NCBI GenBank assembly: GCA_028703495.1 | Contig: JAQVMT010000004.1 | Location: forward strand, 1 to 42,478 | Reading direction: 5' to 3' | Length of the DNA: 42,478 nucleotides | Origin: Clostridia bacterium | GTDB lineage: Bacteria > Bacillota > Clostridia > Christensenellales > CAG-314 | Shown here: piece after piece, positions 1 through 8,869 of the stretch | How positions within the stretch are numbered: position 1 is the stretch's first letter | Layout: every line of letters begins with the position of its first letter | Translations under genes and position numbers: made by a program | Notes under the pieces: generated by a model | Seen by the model: the letters and a program-made list of their open reading frames with translations, nothing else | Told to the model about the DNA's origin: nothing | Databases searched by the model: none

Positions 1-55
1 AATGACGAACCCAAAAGTATTGGCTGTACGCTTATTTAATTCAAGTTAACAACAA

Positions 56-86
56 GAGTCGTTACGAAAAGTAGCGGCTCTTTTTT
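56..86 (+). terminator. Intrinsic terminator of an upstream gene
   Basis: A 10-bp stem (GAGTCGTTAC with GTAGCGGCTC, two G-U pairs) with a GAAAA loop is followed by six T. It probably ends the transcript of a gene lying left of the window. Seen directly in the sequence. Confidence 0.8.
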
Positions 87-128
87 GTTGTCTTTTTTAT
101 TTATTGCATATTCTTTTGTAGGAAGTAC

Positions 129-216
129 TTCGTGTTAAACAAGCGCGTTATTCATATTGTCGGACAGAAATCCATTCGTGTTAAACAAGCGCGTTATTCA
201 TATTGTCGGACAGAAA
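129..216. repeat. Two tandem copies of a 42-bp direct repeat
   Basis: The 42 bp at 129-170 recur without change at 175-216 (46-bp period); the unit contains CAAGCGCGTTATTC. Nothing indicates coding. Identical copies suggest a recent duplication. Confidence 0.85.
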
Positions 217-271
217 GCCAATGGCGAAAAACCGCTCAAAAATAATTATGTGCGGTCTTGAAGGCTTTGTC

Positions 272-300
272 TTGTAGGGGCGAACCCATGTGTTCGCCCG
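272..300 (+). repeat. REP-like palindromic element, copy 1
   Basis: GGGCGAAC, a short spacer and GTTCGCCC form a hairpin preceded by TTGTAG. Close relatives lie at 15808-15837 (opposite orientation) and 40700-40726, with half-elements at 15735-15762 and 15933-15960. This behaves as a dispersed intergenic palindrome, not as a terminator, because no T-run follows. Confidence 0.7.
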
Positions 301-339
301 TGGATTAACGATATGCCGATAATTAATCGGAGAAAGCCG

Positions 340-518
340 AAAAAGAAGCTGCTCTGCCGTCGTCCCTACAATAAAATTATTCGGTAAGAACGTTGGACAT
401 TAATCGTTATGTGCTTCTGTACAAAAAGCTGCTCTGCCGCCGCCACGACATTAATTTTTACGGCAAGGACGTTGAGCGATATCCATTATGCGCTTCTATG
501 CACCTCGGCACAAAATGC
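340..518. repeat. Degenerate ~80-bp tandem duplication
   Basis: Two diverged units start with AAGCTGCTCTGCCG at about 347 and 427. Both continue through similar stretches (AAGAACGTTGGACAT against AAGGACGTTGAGCGAT, then TTATGTGCTTCT against TTATGCGCTTCT). The rest of 301-729 holds no supported gene: an open frame at 409-684 lies inside this repeat, is low-complexity and has no ribosome binding site. Confidence 0.6.
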
Positions 519-729
519 GGATATTTTGTCCCAAACGGTACTAATTATGATATCAATTTTCGTTGACCTTAACGGCAAACGCTGTTATAATATTAGCGAA
601 AACAAGGAAAACATCCCAAACGGTGCGGAAATGTGTTTTATTTACGGCAGTTTCACACATCGAAAATTATTGTTTGTAATTTAAGAAAGTACAAATTTTG
701 GCTGATAATGTGGCAAAAAGGAGACAGAA

Positions 730-1398
730 ATGAAGGTTAAGTTAAGCGATCAGTTTGAAAGAGCCCAACAAAAAAGCCGTTTGTTTTCCGTGTTGCCCTT
801 TGCCGAGAATGATTTTATCAAGGTGGAAGCGGGACGCGGCAAGCAGTTGTGCAGAAGCATTGAAGGTCGCGCGGGTGTCGGACTGGTTGTCAGAGGCAAG
901 ATAAATGCATTTTCTGTGTCGCAGGACGGGAACAGAGTTCTGTTGTCCAAGTTGGGCTGTGGCGACTGCTTCGGAGTAAACGATTTGTTTTTCGGCTGTG
1001 ACAGTGTTACCGAGCTGATTTGCGCCGAAAGAAGCGTGATTTTTTACCTTCCCAAGCAAAAGGTGGTCAATGCTTTACTTTCGGACTCTCGATTGTTTGC
1101 GCGTTATGCCGAGCTTGCCGACGGAAAGCTGCAGTTTTTGCTCAAACGCATTAGATTGCTGACGATGACGTCTTGCCGCAACAAGGTGATCGAGTATTTG
1201 CTTGACAGCGAAAGCGCGATCATATATTTTGACGGTTCCAAGGAGAATTTGGCGAAGCAGCTTGCGATGAGTCGAACCGCTCTTTTTCGGGAGTTTAAGA
1301 TGCTTACCGACGAAGGAATTGTCGAATACGACAATAAACACGTCAAGATTCTCAATAGGAAAGCTTTACAGGAGCGTTTCGACAAAGTCGGCGATTAG
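730..1398 (+). CDS. Crp/Fnr-family transcriptional regulator
   Basis: A 222-residue protein with the Crp/Fnr layout. It has an N-terminal cyclic-nucleotide-binding-like beta domain (residues ~20-120, including LGCGDCFGVNDLF), a connecting helix, and a C-terminal winged helix at ~170-205 (SKENLAKQLAMSRTALFREF), where Crp-type proteins read DNA. There is no N-terminal Cys cluster of the Fnr 4Fe-4S type, so the effector is unknown. AAAAAGGAGA lies 6 nt before the ATG. The gene stands immediately upstream of an ABC importer in the same direction, so local regulation of that transporter is a reasonable inference. A palindrome at 1621-1638 between regulator and transporter is a candidate target. 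Family assignment is firm; ligand and targets are not. Confidence 0.85.
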   Translation: MKVKLSDQFERAQQKSRLFSVLPFAENDFIKVEAGRGKQLCRSIEGRAGVGLVVRGKINAFSVSQDGNRVLLSKLGCGDCFGVNDLFFGCDSVTELICAERSVIFYLPKQKVVNALLSDSRLFARYAELADGKLQFLLKRIRLLTMTSCRNKVIEYLLDSESAIIYFDGSKENLAKQLAMSRTALFREFKMLTDEGIVEYDNKHVKILNRKALQERFDKVGD

Positions 1399-1446
1399 TC
1401 GCCGAAAGTGCAAGAGCCTAGTTTGGACAAGTTTATCCAAAAGCTT

Positions 1447-1589
1447 GCGGCTTTTAGGTTGGTTGTGTATTGAAAGCGGACATGCATTTGAGTGCAAATG
1501 GCGGTTAATAAACACAAAGTAGCTTTTAGGTAGGCGGTTGTGTATTGAAAGCGGACTGTATTTGGGAGTAAACGGCGGTTAACTGACAC
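1447..1589. repeat. Two-unit ~72-bp tandem repeat downstream of the Crp gene
   Basis: Units at 1447-1515 and 1519-1589 share GGTTGTGTATTGAAAGCGGA and GGCGGTTAA. A truncated third start (CGGCTTTTGTTAAG) follows. The 322-bp gap 1399-1720 otherwise holds only the palindrome at 1621. Confidence 0.7.
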
Positions 1590-1620
1590 TAGTCGGCTTT
1601 TGTTAAGTAAATTCGAGTGG

Positions 1621-1638
1621 CTTTTTATTAACAAAAAG
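1621..1638. promoter_or_regulatory. Candidate operator palindrome upstream of the ABC importer
   Basis: CTTTTT and AAAAAG are perfect inverted arms around ATTAAC, 83 bp before the substrate-binding-protein start and just downstream of a Crp/Fnr-type gene. Dyads with 6-bp centres suit Crp-like dimers. The arms are A/T-only apart from one base, so chance is possible. Confidence 0.3.
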
Positions 1639-1720
1639 ACGTCGATGATATTTATGAAATTAAGTGCCGATTGTAATAAAAATTATTATGTGCTCGAAGG
1701 AGCGCAGCGGAGGAGATAAA

Positions 1721-2704
1721 ATGAAATTAAGAAGTTGGATTTTGGCGGCAGTATTGCTTTTGGTGGCGGCTTTCGGCTTGACCGCCTGTGCGGGTAACGG
1801 TGACGGAAGCAAGGTAAATGTAGCTGTATTGCAGGGACCTACCGGTTTGGGAAGTCTTTATATTATCAAGGATGCTCAAAACGAAAACAGCAACTACAAC
1901 GTGTCGGTGGTCGGCGCAGTTGACGAAATAACGCCCAAGCTGGTTAAGGGCGAGCTCGATATAGCAGCGGTTCCTGCTAACGTAGCTTCGGTTCTTTACA
2001 ACAATACCAAAGGAAAAGTAAGGGTAATCGCGGTAAATACTCTCGGTGTGCTTTACATTGTTACCGAGGGCGATGACGTTAATTCGATTGCAGACCTTGC
2101 GGGAAAGACAATTATCAGTAGCGGTGCGGGAGCTTCGCCCGAATATGTGCTGAAGTACATTTTGGAAGCTAACGGCATACTTGACAAGGTTAATTTCGAA
2201 TGGAAGTCGCAACACGCCGAGTGCGTAACGGCTCTTAAAACCACCGAAAATGCGGTTGCATTATTGCCGCAGCCCTTTGTGACCGCCGCTATGAATGCGA
2301 ACGCTAATCTCAAGATAGCAATCGATTTGAATGAGGAATGGAATAAAACGCAAGCTTTAGAGGCAAATCCGTCCGCATTGATTATGGGTGTATATGTTGC
2401 GCGTACGGAGTTTATCGAGAACAATCCCGAAGCTGTAAACAAATTCCTCTCCGACTATAACTTATCACAGAATTGGGTAAACGACAATGTCGATGCCGCA
2501 GCCGAGCTTAGCGGAGAGTATGGAGTTATTGCGACGCCTATCGCAAAAAAAGCAATTCCATATTGTAATATTACCTGTATTACGGGCGATGAAATGCAAA
2601 CGAAGCTTTCGGGATATTTACAAGTGCTTTATGATTTTTCGCCTGTTTCCGTAGGATCGGCAATGCCCGATGAGCAGTTTTATTATCGCGGTTTGAATAA
2701 TTAA
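1721..2704 (+). CDS. ABC transporter substrate-binding lipoprotein (NMT1/SsuA-like)
   Basis: A 327-residue secreted lipoprotein. A basic N-terminus and hydrophobic core end in a lipobox, LTAC, with the lipidated Cys at residue 23. The mature part reads like the nitrate/sulfonate/thiamine-precursor-type binding proteins: GPTGLGSLYI near the start, then PKLVKGELDIAAVPANVASV and LLPQPFVTAA, all typical of this family in Clostridia. The ATG at 1721 follows GGAGGAGATAAA; an upstream in-frame start at 1664 would precede the signal peptide and lacks a ribosome binding site. It would capture a small ligand outside the membrane and hand it to the permease at 2796. The substrate cannot be told from sequence. 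Confidence 0.88.
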   Translation: MKLRSWILAAVLLLVAAFGLTACAGNGDGSKVNVAVLQGPTGLGSLYIIKDAQNENSNYNVSVVGAVDEITPKLVKGELDIAAVPANVASVLYNNTKGKVRVIAVNTLGVLYIVTEGDDVNSIADLAGKTIISSGAGASPEYVLKYILEANGILDKVNFEWKSQHAECVTALKTTENAVALLPQPFVTAAMNANANLKIAIDLNEEWNKTQALEANPSALIMGVYVARTEFIENNPEAVNKFLSDYNLSQNWVNDNVDAAAELSGEYGVIATPIAKKAIPYCNITCITGDEMQTKLSGYLQVLYDFSPVSVGSAMPDEQFYYRGLNN

Positions 2705-2726
2705 TGCTAATCCGCATCAAATTCCC

Positions 2727-2747
2727 GAAATAAGAAGCACTTAGTAT
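2727..2747 (+). promoter_or_regulatory. Dispersed AGAAG...CTTAGTAT motif, copy 1
   Basis: GAAATAAGAAG-CACTTAGTAT lies about 50 nt before the permease ATG. Related copies are at 22194-22215, 32176-32197 and 37023-37044. The role is unknown; see findings. Confidence 0.35.
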
Positions 2748-2795
2748 GAGCTTAACGGTCGTTTGATAGGCGGAAAACAAACTTTTGAAATAAGC

Positions 2796-3560
2796 ATGGA
2801 AAAAAATCGATTTTACGAAAATAAGGGTATCAGGCTTTGGGCGATTGCTCTTTGGCTGATGATATGGCAGGTTGCGAGTATGATTATCGGTGAGGATATC
2901 ATACTCGTTTCGCCGATCAAAGTAATTGTCAGGCTGTTCGAGCTTGTCCAAACCAAAGTGTTTTGGAGTGCGATCGGCTTTTCGTTTTTCCGTATTATTC
3001 TTGGCTTTTTGCTTGCCATGGCATTTGGTGTGGTTCTAGGCGCACTTGCGGGCAGGTGGAGGCTCGTCAAGGATCTACTCGAGCCGCTTGTGCAGGCGGT
3101 GAAAACGATTCCCGTGGCATCGCTGGTCATACTGCTGTTGTTTTGGTTTTCTGCCGACAGCCTTTCGATAGTCATTTCCCTTATGATAGTCTTTCCGATT
3201 GTGTATACGAACGTGATTACGGGAGTCAAGGCGACCGACGGGAAACTTTTACAGATGGCAGACGTTTTCGGTTTGAACGGGTTGCGGAGATTGCGTTATA
3301 TCTATGTTCCGCAGGTAATGCCCTTTTTCGTGGGCGCGTGTAAAGTAGGGTTAGGCCTTTGCTGGAAATCGGGCATCGCGGCGGAGGTTATTGCAATCGC
3401 TTCGGGCTCTATCGGTGCGCAGCTTTATTTTGCCAAAATATATCTGGTAACTGCCGATGTTTTCGCATGGACCTTGGTAATAATAGTGATAAGCGTAGGC
3501 TTTGAAAAGCTCTTCCTTTGGGCGGTGAGAGCCGCAACGGATAAGCTGGCAAGAGGGTAG
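2796..3560 (+). CDS. ABC transporter permease (SsuC/TauC-like)
   Basis: A 254-residue integral membrane protein of the BPD_transp_1 family, with about six hydrophobic segments (first at residues ~8-28). A conserved EAA loop reads MADVFGLNGLRRLRYIYVPQ, where the ATPase docks. The ATG at 2796 gives the usual N-terminus for this family (basic segment, then WAIALW...). A TTG at 2763 would add 11 residues; neither has a clear ribosome binding site, so the start is uncertain. It should form the channel for the lipoprotein at 1721, driven by the ATPase at 3565, which begins 4 nt after this stop. Confidence 0.85.
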   Translation: MEKNRFYENKGIRLWAIALWLMIWQVASMIIGEDIILVSPIKVIVRLFELVQTKVFWSAIGFSFFRIILGFLLAMAFGVVLGALAGRWRLVKDLLEPLVQAVKTIPVASLVILLLFWFSADSLSIVISLMIVFPIVYTNVITGVKATDGKLLQMADVFGLNGLRRLRYIYVPQVMPFFVGACKVGLGLCWKSGIAAEVIAIASGSIGAQLYFAKIYLVTADVFAWTLVIIVISVGFEKLFLWAVRAATDKLARG

Positions 3561-3564
3561 GAAA

Positions 3565-4131
3565 ATGGAAATTATCTTGAAAAACGTATCCAAGAGCTTT
3601 GATGGCAAGCAGGTAATAAGAGGGCTTAGCCACACCTTTTCCTCCTCGTTGCCCAATGTGATAACGGGTGCATCGGGGTGCGGCAAAACGACCTTGATCA
3701 ATATGCTTTTGGGAACACTAAAGCCCGACAGCGGCGAAATTATAATACCCGAGGGCACGAGATTTTCGGCGGTATTTCAAGAGGACAGGCTTATCGAAAA
3801 TATGAGCGTGTTCCTTAACGTAAAGCTTGTGGCAAACAAGAATGTTCCCCGTGAAAAAATATCCCGATTAATCTCGGAGATAGGACTTGCCGACAGCGAA
3901 TTCGTGCAAGCAAAGGACCTTTCGGGCGGTATGAAGCGCAGAACGGCAATAGCAAGAGCGTTAGTTGCCGACTTCGATGTTTTGATTTTGGATGAGCCCT
4001 TCAACGGACTGGATCAAGAGAACAAAACCGCCGTTTTTAATTTGATAAACAATTACGCAAAGGATAAATTGATTATTTATGTTACGCACGACCTTTCGGT
4101 GTTGAGCGATTTTTCACGTCTTTGTCTTTAG
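3565..4131 (+). CDS. ABC transporter ATP-binding protein
   Basis: A compact 188-residue nucleotide-binding domain; NrtD/SsuB relatives are often 240-260. Walker A GASGCGKTT is at 35-43, a Q-loop at FQEDRL, the signature LSGGMKRR at ~119-126, Walker B VLILDEPF, the D-loop and the switch His (THDL). It ends soon after the switch region and lacks the C-terminal extension of larger homologues. AGGGTAGGAAA precedes the ATG, 4 nt after the permease stop, so the two are cotranscribed. The last ~22 codons are duplicated just downstream (4151-4219). Confidence 0.88.
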   Translation: MEIILKNVSKSFDGKQVIRGLSHTFSSSLPNVITGASGCGKTTLINMLLGTLKPDSGEIIIPEGTRFSAVFQEDRLIENMSVFLNVKLVANKNVPREKISRLISEIGLADSEFVQAKDLSGGMKRRTAIARALVADFDVLILDEPFNGLDQENKTAVFNLINNYAKDKLIIYVTHDLSVLSDFSRLCL

Positions 4132-4150
4132 TCTTTTGGCGTTGCGTTAA

Positions 4151-4219
4151 GGGATAATGTTTTGGTTTATGTTACGCACGACCTTTATGTGCTCTCTTTT
4201 TTGAACTTGTTTGTATAAG
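4151..4219 (+). repeat. Duplicated 3' end of the ABC ATPase gene
   Basis: These 69 bp align along their whole length with the gene end at 4061-4131, sharing TTTATGTTACGCACGACCTT. Translated in the matching frame the copy gives VLVYVTHDLYVLSFLNLFV then stop, against LIIYVTHDLSVLSDFSRLCL then stop in the gene. Frame and stop position are kept. There is no start codon or ribosome binding site for it. Confidence 0.75.
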
Positions 4220-4410
4220 CCTTTCTTATTTGCTTAATATAAGTTTATTCATGCACGGTCGGCAAGGTTTCGCGCAAAACAGGCTAAAGTGCAAACTCGG
4301 ATATGTGCGGTAAAGTCTCTTTGTCTTATTTGATAATCGGATGCGGATCGGCATAAGCTATGAAATGCGTGCAAAATCCGTTTATGAAGCTTGTCCGTGC
4401 AATCAAACTC

Positions 4411-4440
4411 TTGACAGAGCTATCGCGAGGGTGGTATAAT
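4411..4440 (+). promoter_or_regulatory. SigmaA promoter of the glycolytic cluster
   Basis: TTGACA at 4411-4416 and TATAAT at 4435-4440 are separated by 18 bp: consensus boxes. Transcription would start near 4447, giving a ~135-nt leader before pgk. The rest of the gap 4220-4410 shows no gene. Confidence 0.8.
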
Positions 4441-4580
4441 TATATCGTGATGGTTTGCGCAATTTGCTGTGAGAAAACGTTCTTTTGCTTTGTTTTGGAG
4501 CTTTTGCACATGAAACCATCCGCAAGCATTTACCAACCGAGTAAGGATCGGCTTTTAATGCGTATGGAGGAGTGTAATTT

Positions 4581-5762
4581 ATGAAAATGACTGTTAGAGA
4601 TATCGATGTAAAGAATAAAAGATGTTTGGTGAGAGTTGATTTTAATGTTCCGTTAGACGGTGAGACCATCACCGACGACAACAGAATAGTAGGCGCATTG
4701 CCGACTATTGAGTATTTGCGTAAAAACGGCGCAAGGGTTATCCTCTGTTCGCATTTCGGACGTCCCAAGGGACAGTTCAATTTAAAATACAGCCTGCGCC
4801 CCGTAAGCGTTAGGCTTAACGAGTTGGGCGTGGAAAACATGTTTGTGGAGGACTGCGTTGGAGAAAAGGCAGAAAACGCCGTCAAGGCTATGAAAGAGGG
4901 CGACGTAATTCTTTTGGAAAACCTAAGGTTTTACAAGGAGGAGGAAGCCAATGACAGAGAGTTTTCACGCAAGCTGGCTTCGCTCGCCGACATCTATGTG
5001 GATGATGCCTTCGGAACATCACACAGAGCGCACGCAAGCACGGTCGGCGTGACCGAGTTTTTGAAGACTGCCGTTTCGGGCTTTTTGATCGAGAAGGAAT
5101 TGGAGATTATGGGCGGAGCGTTGAGCGCACCCGTTCGCCCGTTTATCGCAATTTTGGGCGGTGCGAAGGTGTCGGACAAGATTGGCGTTATCGAGAATCT
5201 GTTGGGCAAGGTTGACTATCTGCTCGTGGGCGGCGGAATGGCTTACACGTTCTACAAGGCGTTGGGCTATGAAATAGGCAACTCTTTGTGTGAGGACGAT
5301 AAGGTAGGACTTGCAAAGGAGCTTTTGGACAGAGCCAAAACGCAAAACATCAAGCTTTTGCTTCCCGTGGATAATGTGGTTGCAAAGAGCTTTTCCAACG
5401 ATGCCGAGCATTTTACCGTGCGTGCAGATAAGATTCCCGCCGACTGTATGGGAATGGATATAGGTGCGGATACGATAGGTCTTTATGCCGACATTATTCA
5501 CCATGCGAAAACGGTTATTTGGAACGGACCCTTGGGTGTGTTCGAGATGCCGAATTATGCTACGGGTACCAAGAAGATTGCTCAAGCCGTTGCCGAAACG
5601 CAATGTGTTTCCATTATCGGAGGAGGCGATTCAACCGCTGCCGTTACGGGAATGGGCTATAAGGACAAGGTTACGCATATTTCGACGGGCGGCGGAGCAA
5701 GCCTGGAGTTTTTGGAGGGCAAGGAGCTGCCGGGAATCGCCTGCTTGAACGATTTGGCTTAG
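4581..5762 (+). CDS. pgk: Phosphoglycerate kinase
   Basis: A 393-residue cytosolic enzyme interconverting 1,3-bisphosphoglycerate + ADP and 3-phosphoglycerate + ATP. Signatures: RVDFNVPL near the N-terminus, SHFGRPKG (phosphoglycerate-binding Arg/His region), [11 protein letters not shown], the nucleotide-side WNGPLGVFE and the C-terminal GGGDSTAAV. Length is normal for bacteria (390-400). GGAGG lies 10 nt before the ATG and a consensus promoter ~140 nt upstream. It heads a cluster with tpiA and gpmI; gap and eno are not in the window. Confidence 0.97.
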   Translation: MKMTVRDIDVKNKRCLVRVDFNVPLDGETITDDNRIVGALPTIEYLRKNGARVILCSHFGRPKGQFNLKYSLRPVSVRLNELGVENMFVEDCVGEKAENAVKAMKEGDVILLENLRFYKEEEANDREFSRKLASLADIYVDDAFGTSHRAHASTVGVTEFLKTAVSGFLIEKELEIMGGALSAPVRPFIAILGGAKVSDKIGVIENLLGKVDYLLVGGGMAYTFYKALGYEIGNSLCEDDKVGLAKELLDRAKTQNIKLLLPVDNVVAKSFSNDAEHFTVRADKIPADCMGMDIGADTIGLYADIIHHAKTVIWNGPLGVFEMPNYATGTKKIAQAVAETQCVSIIGGGDSTAAVTGMGYKDKVTHISTGGGASLEFLEGKELPGIACLNDLA

Positions 5763-6105
5763 GCGAGTTCGCGCTTTTGTCGCGCTTGAGATTAGTTGGT
5801 CGATTTGTGTGAATGGATCCGAGGTCTTGGAATTTGCGAGCAAAGGTTATATGCAAATAGGCTTGACAGTCGGAGTAAGCGTTATGAGTCGAGCTTGTCG
5901 CGCTTTATCGCTTTGATTTTTTTAGGACTAGGGCGTGTTCATACTATCTATAATCGTCAGATTTCGTGATGATTTTTCGGATAATATCGGCTTTCGGTGT
6001 GTACAAACCGATAAATATCAAGTGCCGAATTCACAATTTAATTGTATACATTAAATATAACGATTGCCGTGAAAGGGGCGACCGAAACGGCGCAAGAGGT
6101 GGATT
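5763..6105. other. pgk-tpiA intergenic region with hairpin and possible pgk tail copy
   Basis: No gene is seen. At 5828-5905 there are matches in order to the pgk end at 5704-5787 (TGGAATTT, GCTTGA, GTCGCGCTT; the last two at a constant 118-bp offset), a possible decayed duplicate. A hairpin TATCGG...CCGATA lies at about 5988-6016. The A/T-rich stretch 6030-6060 may hold a weak promoter (TTCACA, 16 bp, TAAATA). Confidence 0.35.
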
Positions 6106-6855
6106 ATGAAGTTTTTTATTGCGGGAAACTGGAAAATGAATATGACGAAAAAGGAAGCCGAGGCTTTTGTCTGTGAGCTGAAGCCGCTTGTTGCCGACTG
6201 CAACAACAAGGTTGTATTGTGCGTGCCGTTTACCGATATCGAGTGCGTGAAGAACGCCGCGGAGGGCAGTAACATCGCCGTCGGCGCGCAAAACGTTCAC
6301 TTCGAGGAAAAGGGAGCGTACACAGGAGAGGTGAGTGCGGATATGTTACTTGAAGCGGGTGCAGAGTATGTTATTATCGGACACAGCGAGCGCAGGCAGT
6401 ATTTCGGCGAAACCGACGAAACGGTTGCCAAACGCGCAGCCGCTGCCTTGAGGAAAGGGTTGAAGCCGATTATTTGCATAGGCGAAACGCTTGCCGAGAG
6501 AGAGAAGGGCAATACGCACAAGGTTTTGACAAGGCAAATTAAGGAGGGCTTCAAGCTCATTTCGAGGGCGGATTTTATGAATGTGGTTGTTGCTTACGAG
6601 CCGGTATGGGCGATAGGCACAGGCAAGACTGCTACGGCTGACGAAGCCAACAACACTATAGCGTATATCAGGGAGGTTTTGGGTGAGATATTCGGCGATA
6701 CGTCCGAAACCTATGTGCTTTACGGCGGTTCGATGAACGAGAAGAACGCCGAGCAGCTGCTCAATATGCCCTTTATAAACGGCGGACTTATCGGCGGAGC
6801 AAGCTTGATTCCCCAAAAGTTTTCGATTATCGCCCACGTCAAAAGATACGCGTAA
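6106..6855 (+). CDS. tpiA: Triosephosphate isomerase
   Basis: A 249-residue TIM-barrel enzyme interconverting dihydroxyacetone phosphate and glyceraldehyde 3-phosphate. Catalytic residues are visible: Asn and Lys in AGNWKMN, His in IGHSERR, and the loop Glu in AYEPVWAIGTGKTA; phosphate-binding YGGSM is near the C-terminus. AGAGGTGG precedes the ATG. gpmI begins 17 nt after its stop, so the two are one transcript, probably continuing from pgk. Confidence 0.97.
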   Translation: MKFFIAGNWKMNMTKKEAEAFVCELKPLVADCNNKVVLCVPFTDIECVKNAAEGSNIAVGAQNVHFEEKGAYTGEVSADMLLEAGAEYVIIGHSERRQYFGETDETVAKRAAAALRKGLKPIICIGETLAEREKGNTHKVLTRQIKEGFKLISRADFMNVVVAYEPVWAIGTGKTATADEANNTIAYIREVLGEIFGDTSETYVLYGGSMNEKNAEQLLNMPFINGGLIGGASLIPQKFSIIAHVKRYA

Positions 6856-6872
6856 AAAAGGAAGGTGTTAAT

Positions 6873-8429
6873 ATGGGAGATAAATATATCGACGTTCTGA
6901 TTATTATGGACGGCTATGGACTTGCGCCCGACGGAGCGGGTAACTGCATCGGCGCAAACGGAAGCGAGTATGTCGCTTATTTGAGGGAGCAGTATCCGAA
7001 TTGCGTTCTCGAGGCAAGCGGCACCGCGGTGGGACTGCCCGAGGGGCAAATGGGAAACAGCGAGGTCGGGCACCTTAACATAGGCGCGGGCAGAGTTGTC
7101 TTTCAGGAGCTGACCGCCATATCCAACGCAATAAAAAACGGCGAATTCTTCGACAACGAGGAGCTTATCGGCGCGTGCGAGTACTGCAAGCAAAGAGGAA
7201 GCAAGCTTCATCTTTTCGGCTTGCTGGGCGACGGTGGTGTGCATAGCCATATCGACCACCTCAAGGCTATGCTGGAGCTGTGCAAAAAACAGGGCGTGCA
7301 GGCATATCTACATTGCTTCACCGACGGCAGGGACGTTTCTCCTCATTCGGGCGCGGGCTTTGTAAGAGAGATCAAGGACTTTATGAAGCAGCTCGATTGC
7401 GGAGAGATAGCAACGGTATGCGGCAGATACTACGCAATGGACAGGGACAACCGCTGGGACAGAATCGAAAAGGCATACAGAATGTTGACGTTCGGCGAGG
7501 GTAAAATGTGTGAGGATCCCGTTGCCGCCGTCAATTTAAGCTATAACGAGGGTGTCACCGACGAGTTTGTCAAGCCGATTGTGGTGGTTAAGGACGGAAG
7601 TCCCGTAGCGACCGTATCCGACGGCGATGGTATTGTATTTTTCAATTTCCGTCCCGACAGAGCAAGACAGCTTACTCGCGTGTTTATGCAGCCCGATTTC
7701 AAGCAGTTCGACGTTTCCGAACGTCCCAAGGATTTAAAATACGTTACGTTTACCGAGTACGACAAGACCTTCAATTCGTTTGAGAAGCTTTCGGTTGCAT
7801 TCAAGCCGCGCAAGCTCGTTAACACCCTGGGCGAGTGCTTGGCAAACAACGAATACACGCAGGTGAGAATTGCCGAAACCGAGAAATACGCCCACGTAAC
7901 TTTCTTCTTCAACGGCGGAGAGGAAGAACCGAATCTAAATGAAACGCGCGTGCTTATCGACTCTCCCAAGGTTGCAACCTACGACCTCAAACCCGAAATG
8001 AGCGCGGTCGAGGTTACAAACAAAGCCATTGATCTGATAAAAAGCGGTATGTATGACGTAATGATTCTCAACTTTGCCAACTGCGATATGGTCGGACATA
8101 CGGGCAATATCGCCGCAACCAAACGCGCGGTCTACGTTGTGGACCTATGCGTAAAGAAGCTGACCGATGTAATACTCAACTGCGGCGGCAGACTGTTTTT
8201 AACCGCAGACCACGGCAATGCCGAGAAGATGCTGGATAAAGACGGACCGTTTACCGCGCATACCACCAATAAGGTGCCGTTTATCGTGGTCGACACTTCG
8301 CTTAAGCGCAAGCTCAAGCTTAAAAACGGCAGACTTTGCGACATCGCGCCGACAATGCTCGCGCTTATGGAGTTGGATAAGCCAGAGGAAATGACGGGTT
8401 CGAGCTTGGCTTATTTCGACGTGGACTAG
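6873..8429 (+). CDS. gpmI: 2,3-bisphosphoglycerate-independent phosphoglycerate mutase
   Basis: A 518-residue Mn2+-dependent enzyme of the alkaline-phosphatase superfamily that converts 3- to 2-phosphoglycerate. The metal-binding DGYG and the phosphorylated Ser in MGNSEVGHLNIGAGR are near the start. The phosphotransferase part follows (DGRDV, GRYYAMDRDNRW, NFRPDRARQLTR), then the metal ligands NCDMVGHTG and TADHGNAEKM. AAGGAAGGTG lies before the ATG. Length is normal. It closes the local glycolytic cluster; the terminator at 8636 lies ~200 nt downstream. Confidence 0.97.
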   Translation: MGDKYIDVLIIMDGYGLAPDGAGNCIGANGSEYVAYLREQYPNCVLEASGTAVGLPEGQMGNSEVGHLNIGAGRVVFQELTAISNAIKNGEFFDNEELIGACEYCKQRGSKLHLFGLLGDGGVHSHIDHLKAMLELCKKQGVQAYLHCFTDGRDVSPHSGAGFVREIKDFMKQLDCGEIATVCGRYYAMDRDNRWDRIEKAYRMLTFGEGKMCEDPVAAVNLSYNEGVTDEFVKPIVVVKDGSPVATVSDGDGIVFFNFRPDRARQLTRVFMQPDFKQFDVSERPKDLKYVTFTEYDKTFNSFEKLSVAFKPRKLVNTLGECLANNEYTQVRIAETEKYAHVTFFFNGGEEEPNLNETRVLIDSPKVATYDLKPEMSAVEVTNKAIDLIKSGMYDVMILNFANCDMVGHTGNIAATKRAVYVVDLCVKKLTDVILNCGGRLFLTADHGNAEKMLDKDGPFTAHTTNKVPFIVVDTSLKRKLKLKNGRLCDIAPTMLALMELDKPEEMTGSSLAYFDVD

Positions 8430-8533
8430 GATAATTTCTATCGTGGCGCGATTAGTATTTGTGTGAGCACAAATATAGTAATTGGATTATTAATTGTTGT
8501 TTTTAACAGCTGAAAGACCGAATAATATTACGG

Positions 8534-8630
8534 GCGAGGTTCGCTCCTGCAATTAAGTCGATATTAAAGAAAGCTTATTCTAGTTGTTGTACGAGCGACA
8601 CAATTGAATCAGGGCGAGGTTCGCTCTTAC
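8534..8630. repeat. Two copies of a GGGCGAGGTTCGCTC element
   Basis: GGGCGAGGTTCGCTC occurs at about 8534 and 8612 within a ~78-bp period; flanking TTGTTGT is shared. It resembles a decayed form of the GGGCGAAC palindrome at 272-300. No gene is seen in 8430-8869 apart from these repeats, a terminator and a promoter. Confidence 0.5.
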
Positions 8631-8635
8631 ACCTA

Positions 8636-8675
8636 AAAAGAGGGAAGAGGCATTGTAGATGCTTCTTCCCTTTTT
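8636..8675 (+). terminator. Strong intrinsic terminator after gpmI
   Basis: AAAAAGAGGGAAGAGGCAT and ATGCTTCTTCCCTTTTT form a ~17-bp stem (one G-U) around a 5-nt loop, with T on the + side and A on the other. It could act in both directions; gpmI is the only nearby upstream gene on +. Confidence 0.85.
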
Positions 8676-8791
8676 ATATGATAGGCTTCGGCTATCGGTT
8701 GTAGTTTTTTTTGCTTTACAACGTTTACGGTTGTTTATCACACAAGCTTTTTTGCATTCCTTCGTCAATACATTTTTGTCGTGTTGTCATC

Positions 8792-8820
8792 TTGACATTG
8801 TAATATCTTTTGTGTATAAT
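8792..8820 (+). promoter_or_regulatory. SigmaA promoter of the HAD phosphatase gene
   Basis: TTGACA at 8792-8797, a 17-bp spacer and TATAAT at 8815-8820: exact consensus. The start would be near 8827, with a ~43-nt leader. Confidence 0.85.
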
Positions 8821-8869
8821 TATCTTGGATTGATATGAATATGTTGCTTTTGATGCATGAGGAATGGAT

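Noticed and set aside
409-684. Open frame of 91 codons at the left edge
   Set aside because: It lies within degenerate tandem repeats, has no ribosome binding site and reads as low-complexity sequence without family resemblance.
5863-5890. Promoter before tpiA (TTGACA at 5863)
   Set aside because: No -10 box at a suitable distance; the TTATGA downstream is only ~13 bp away.
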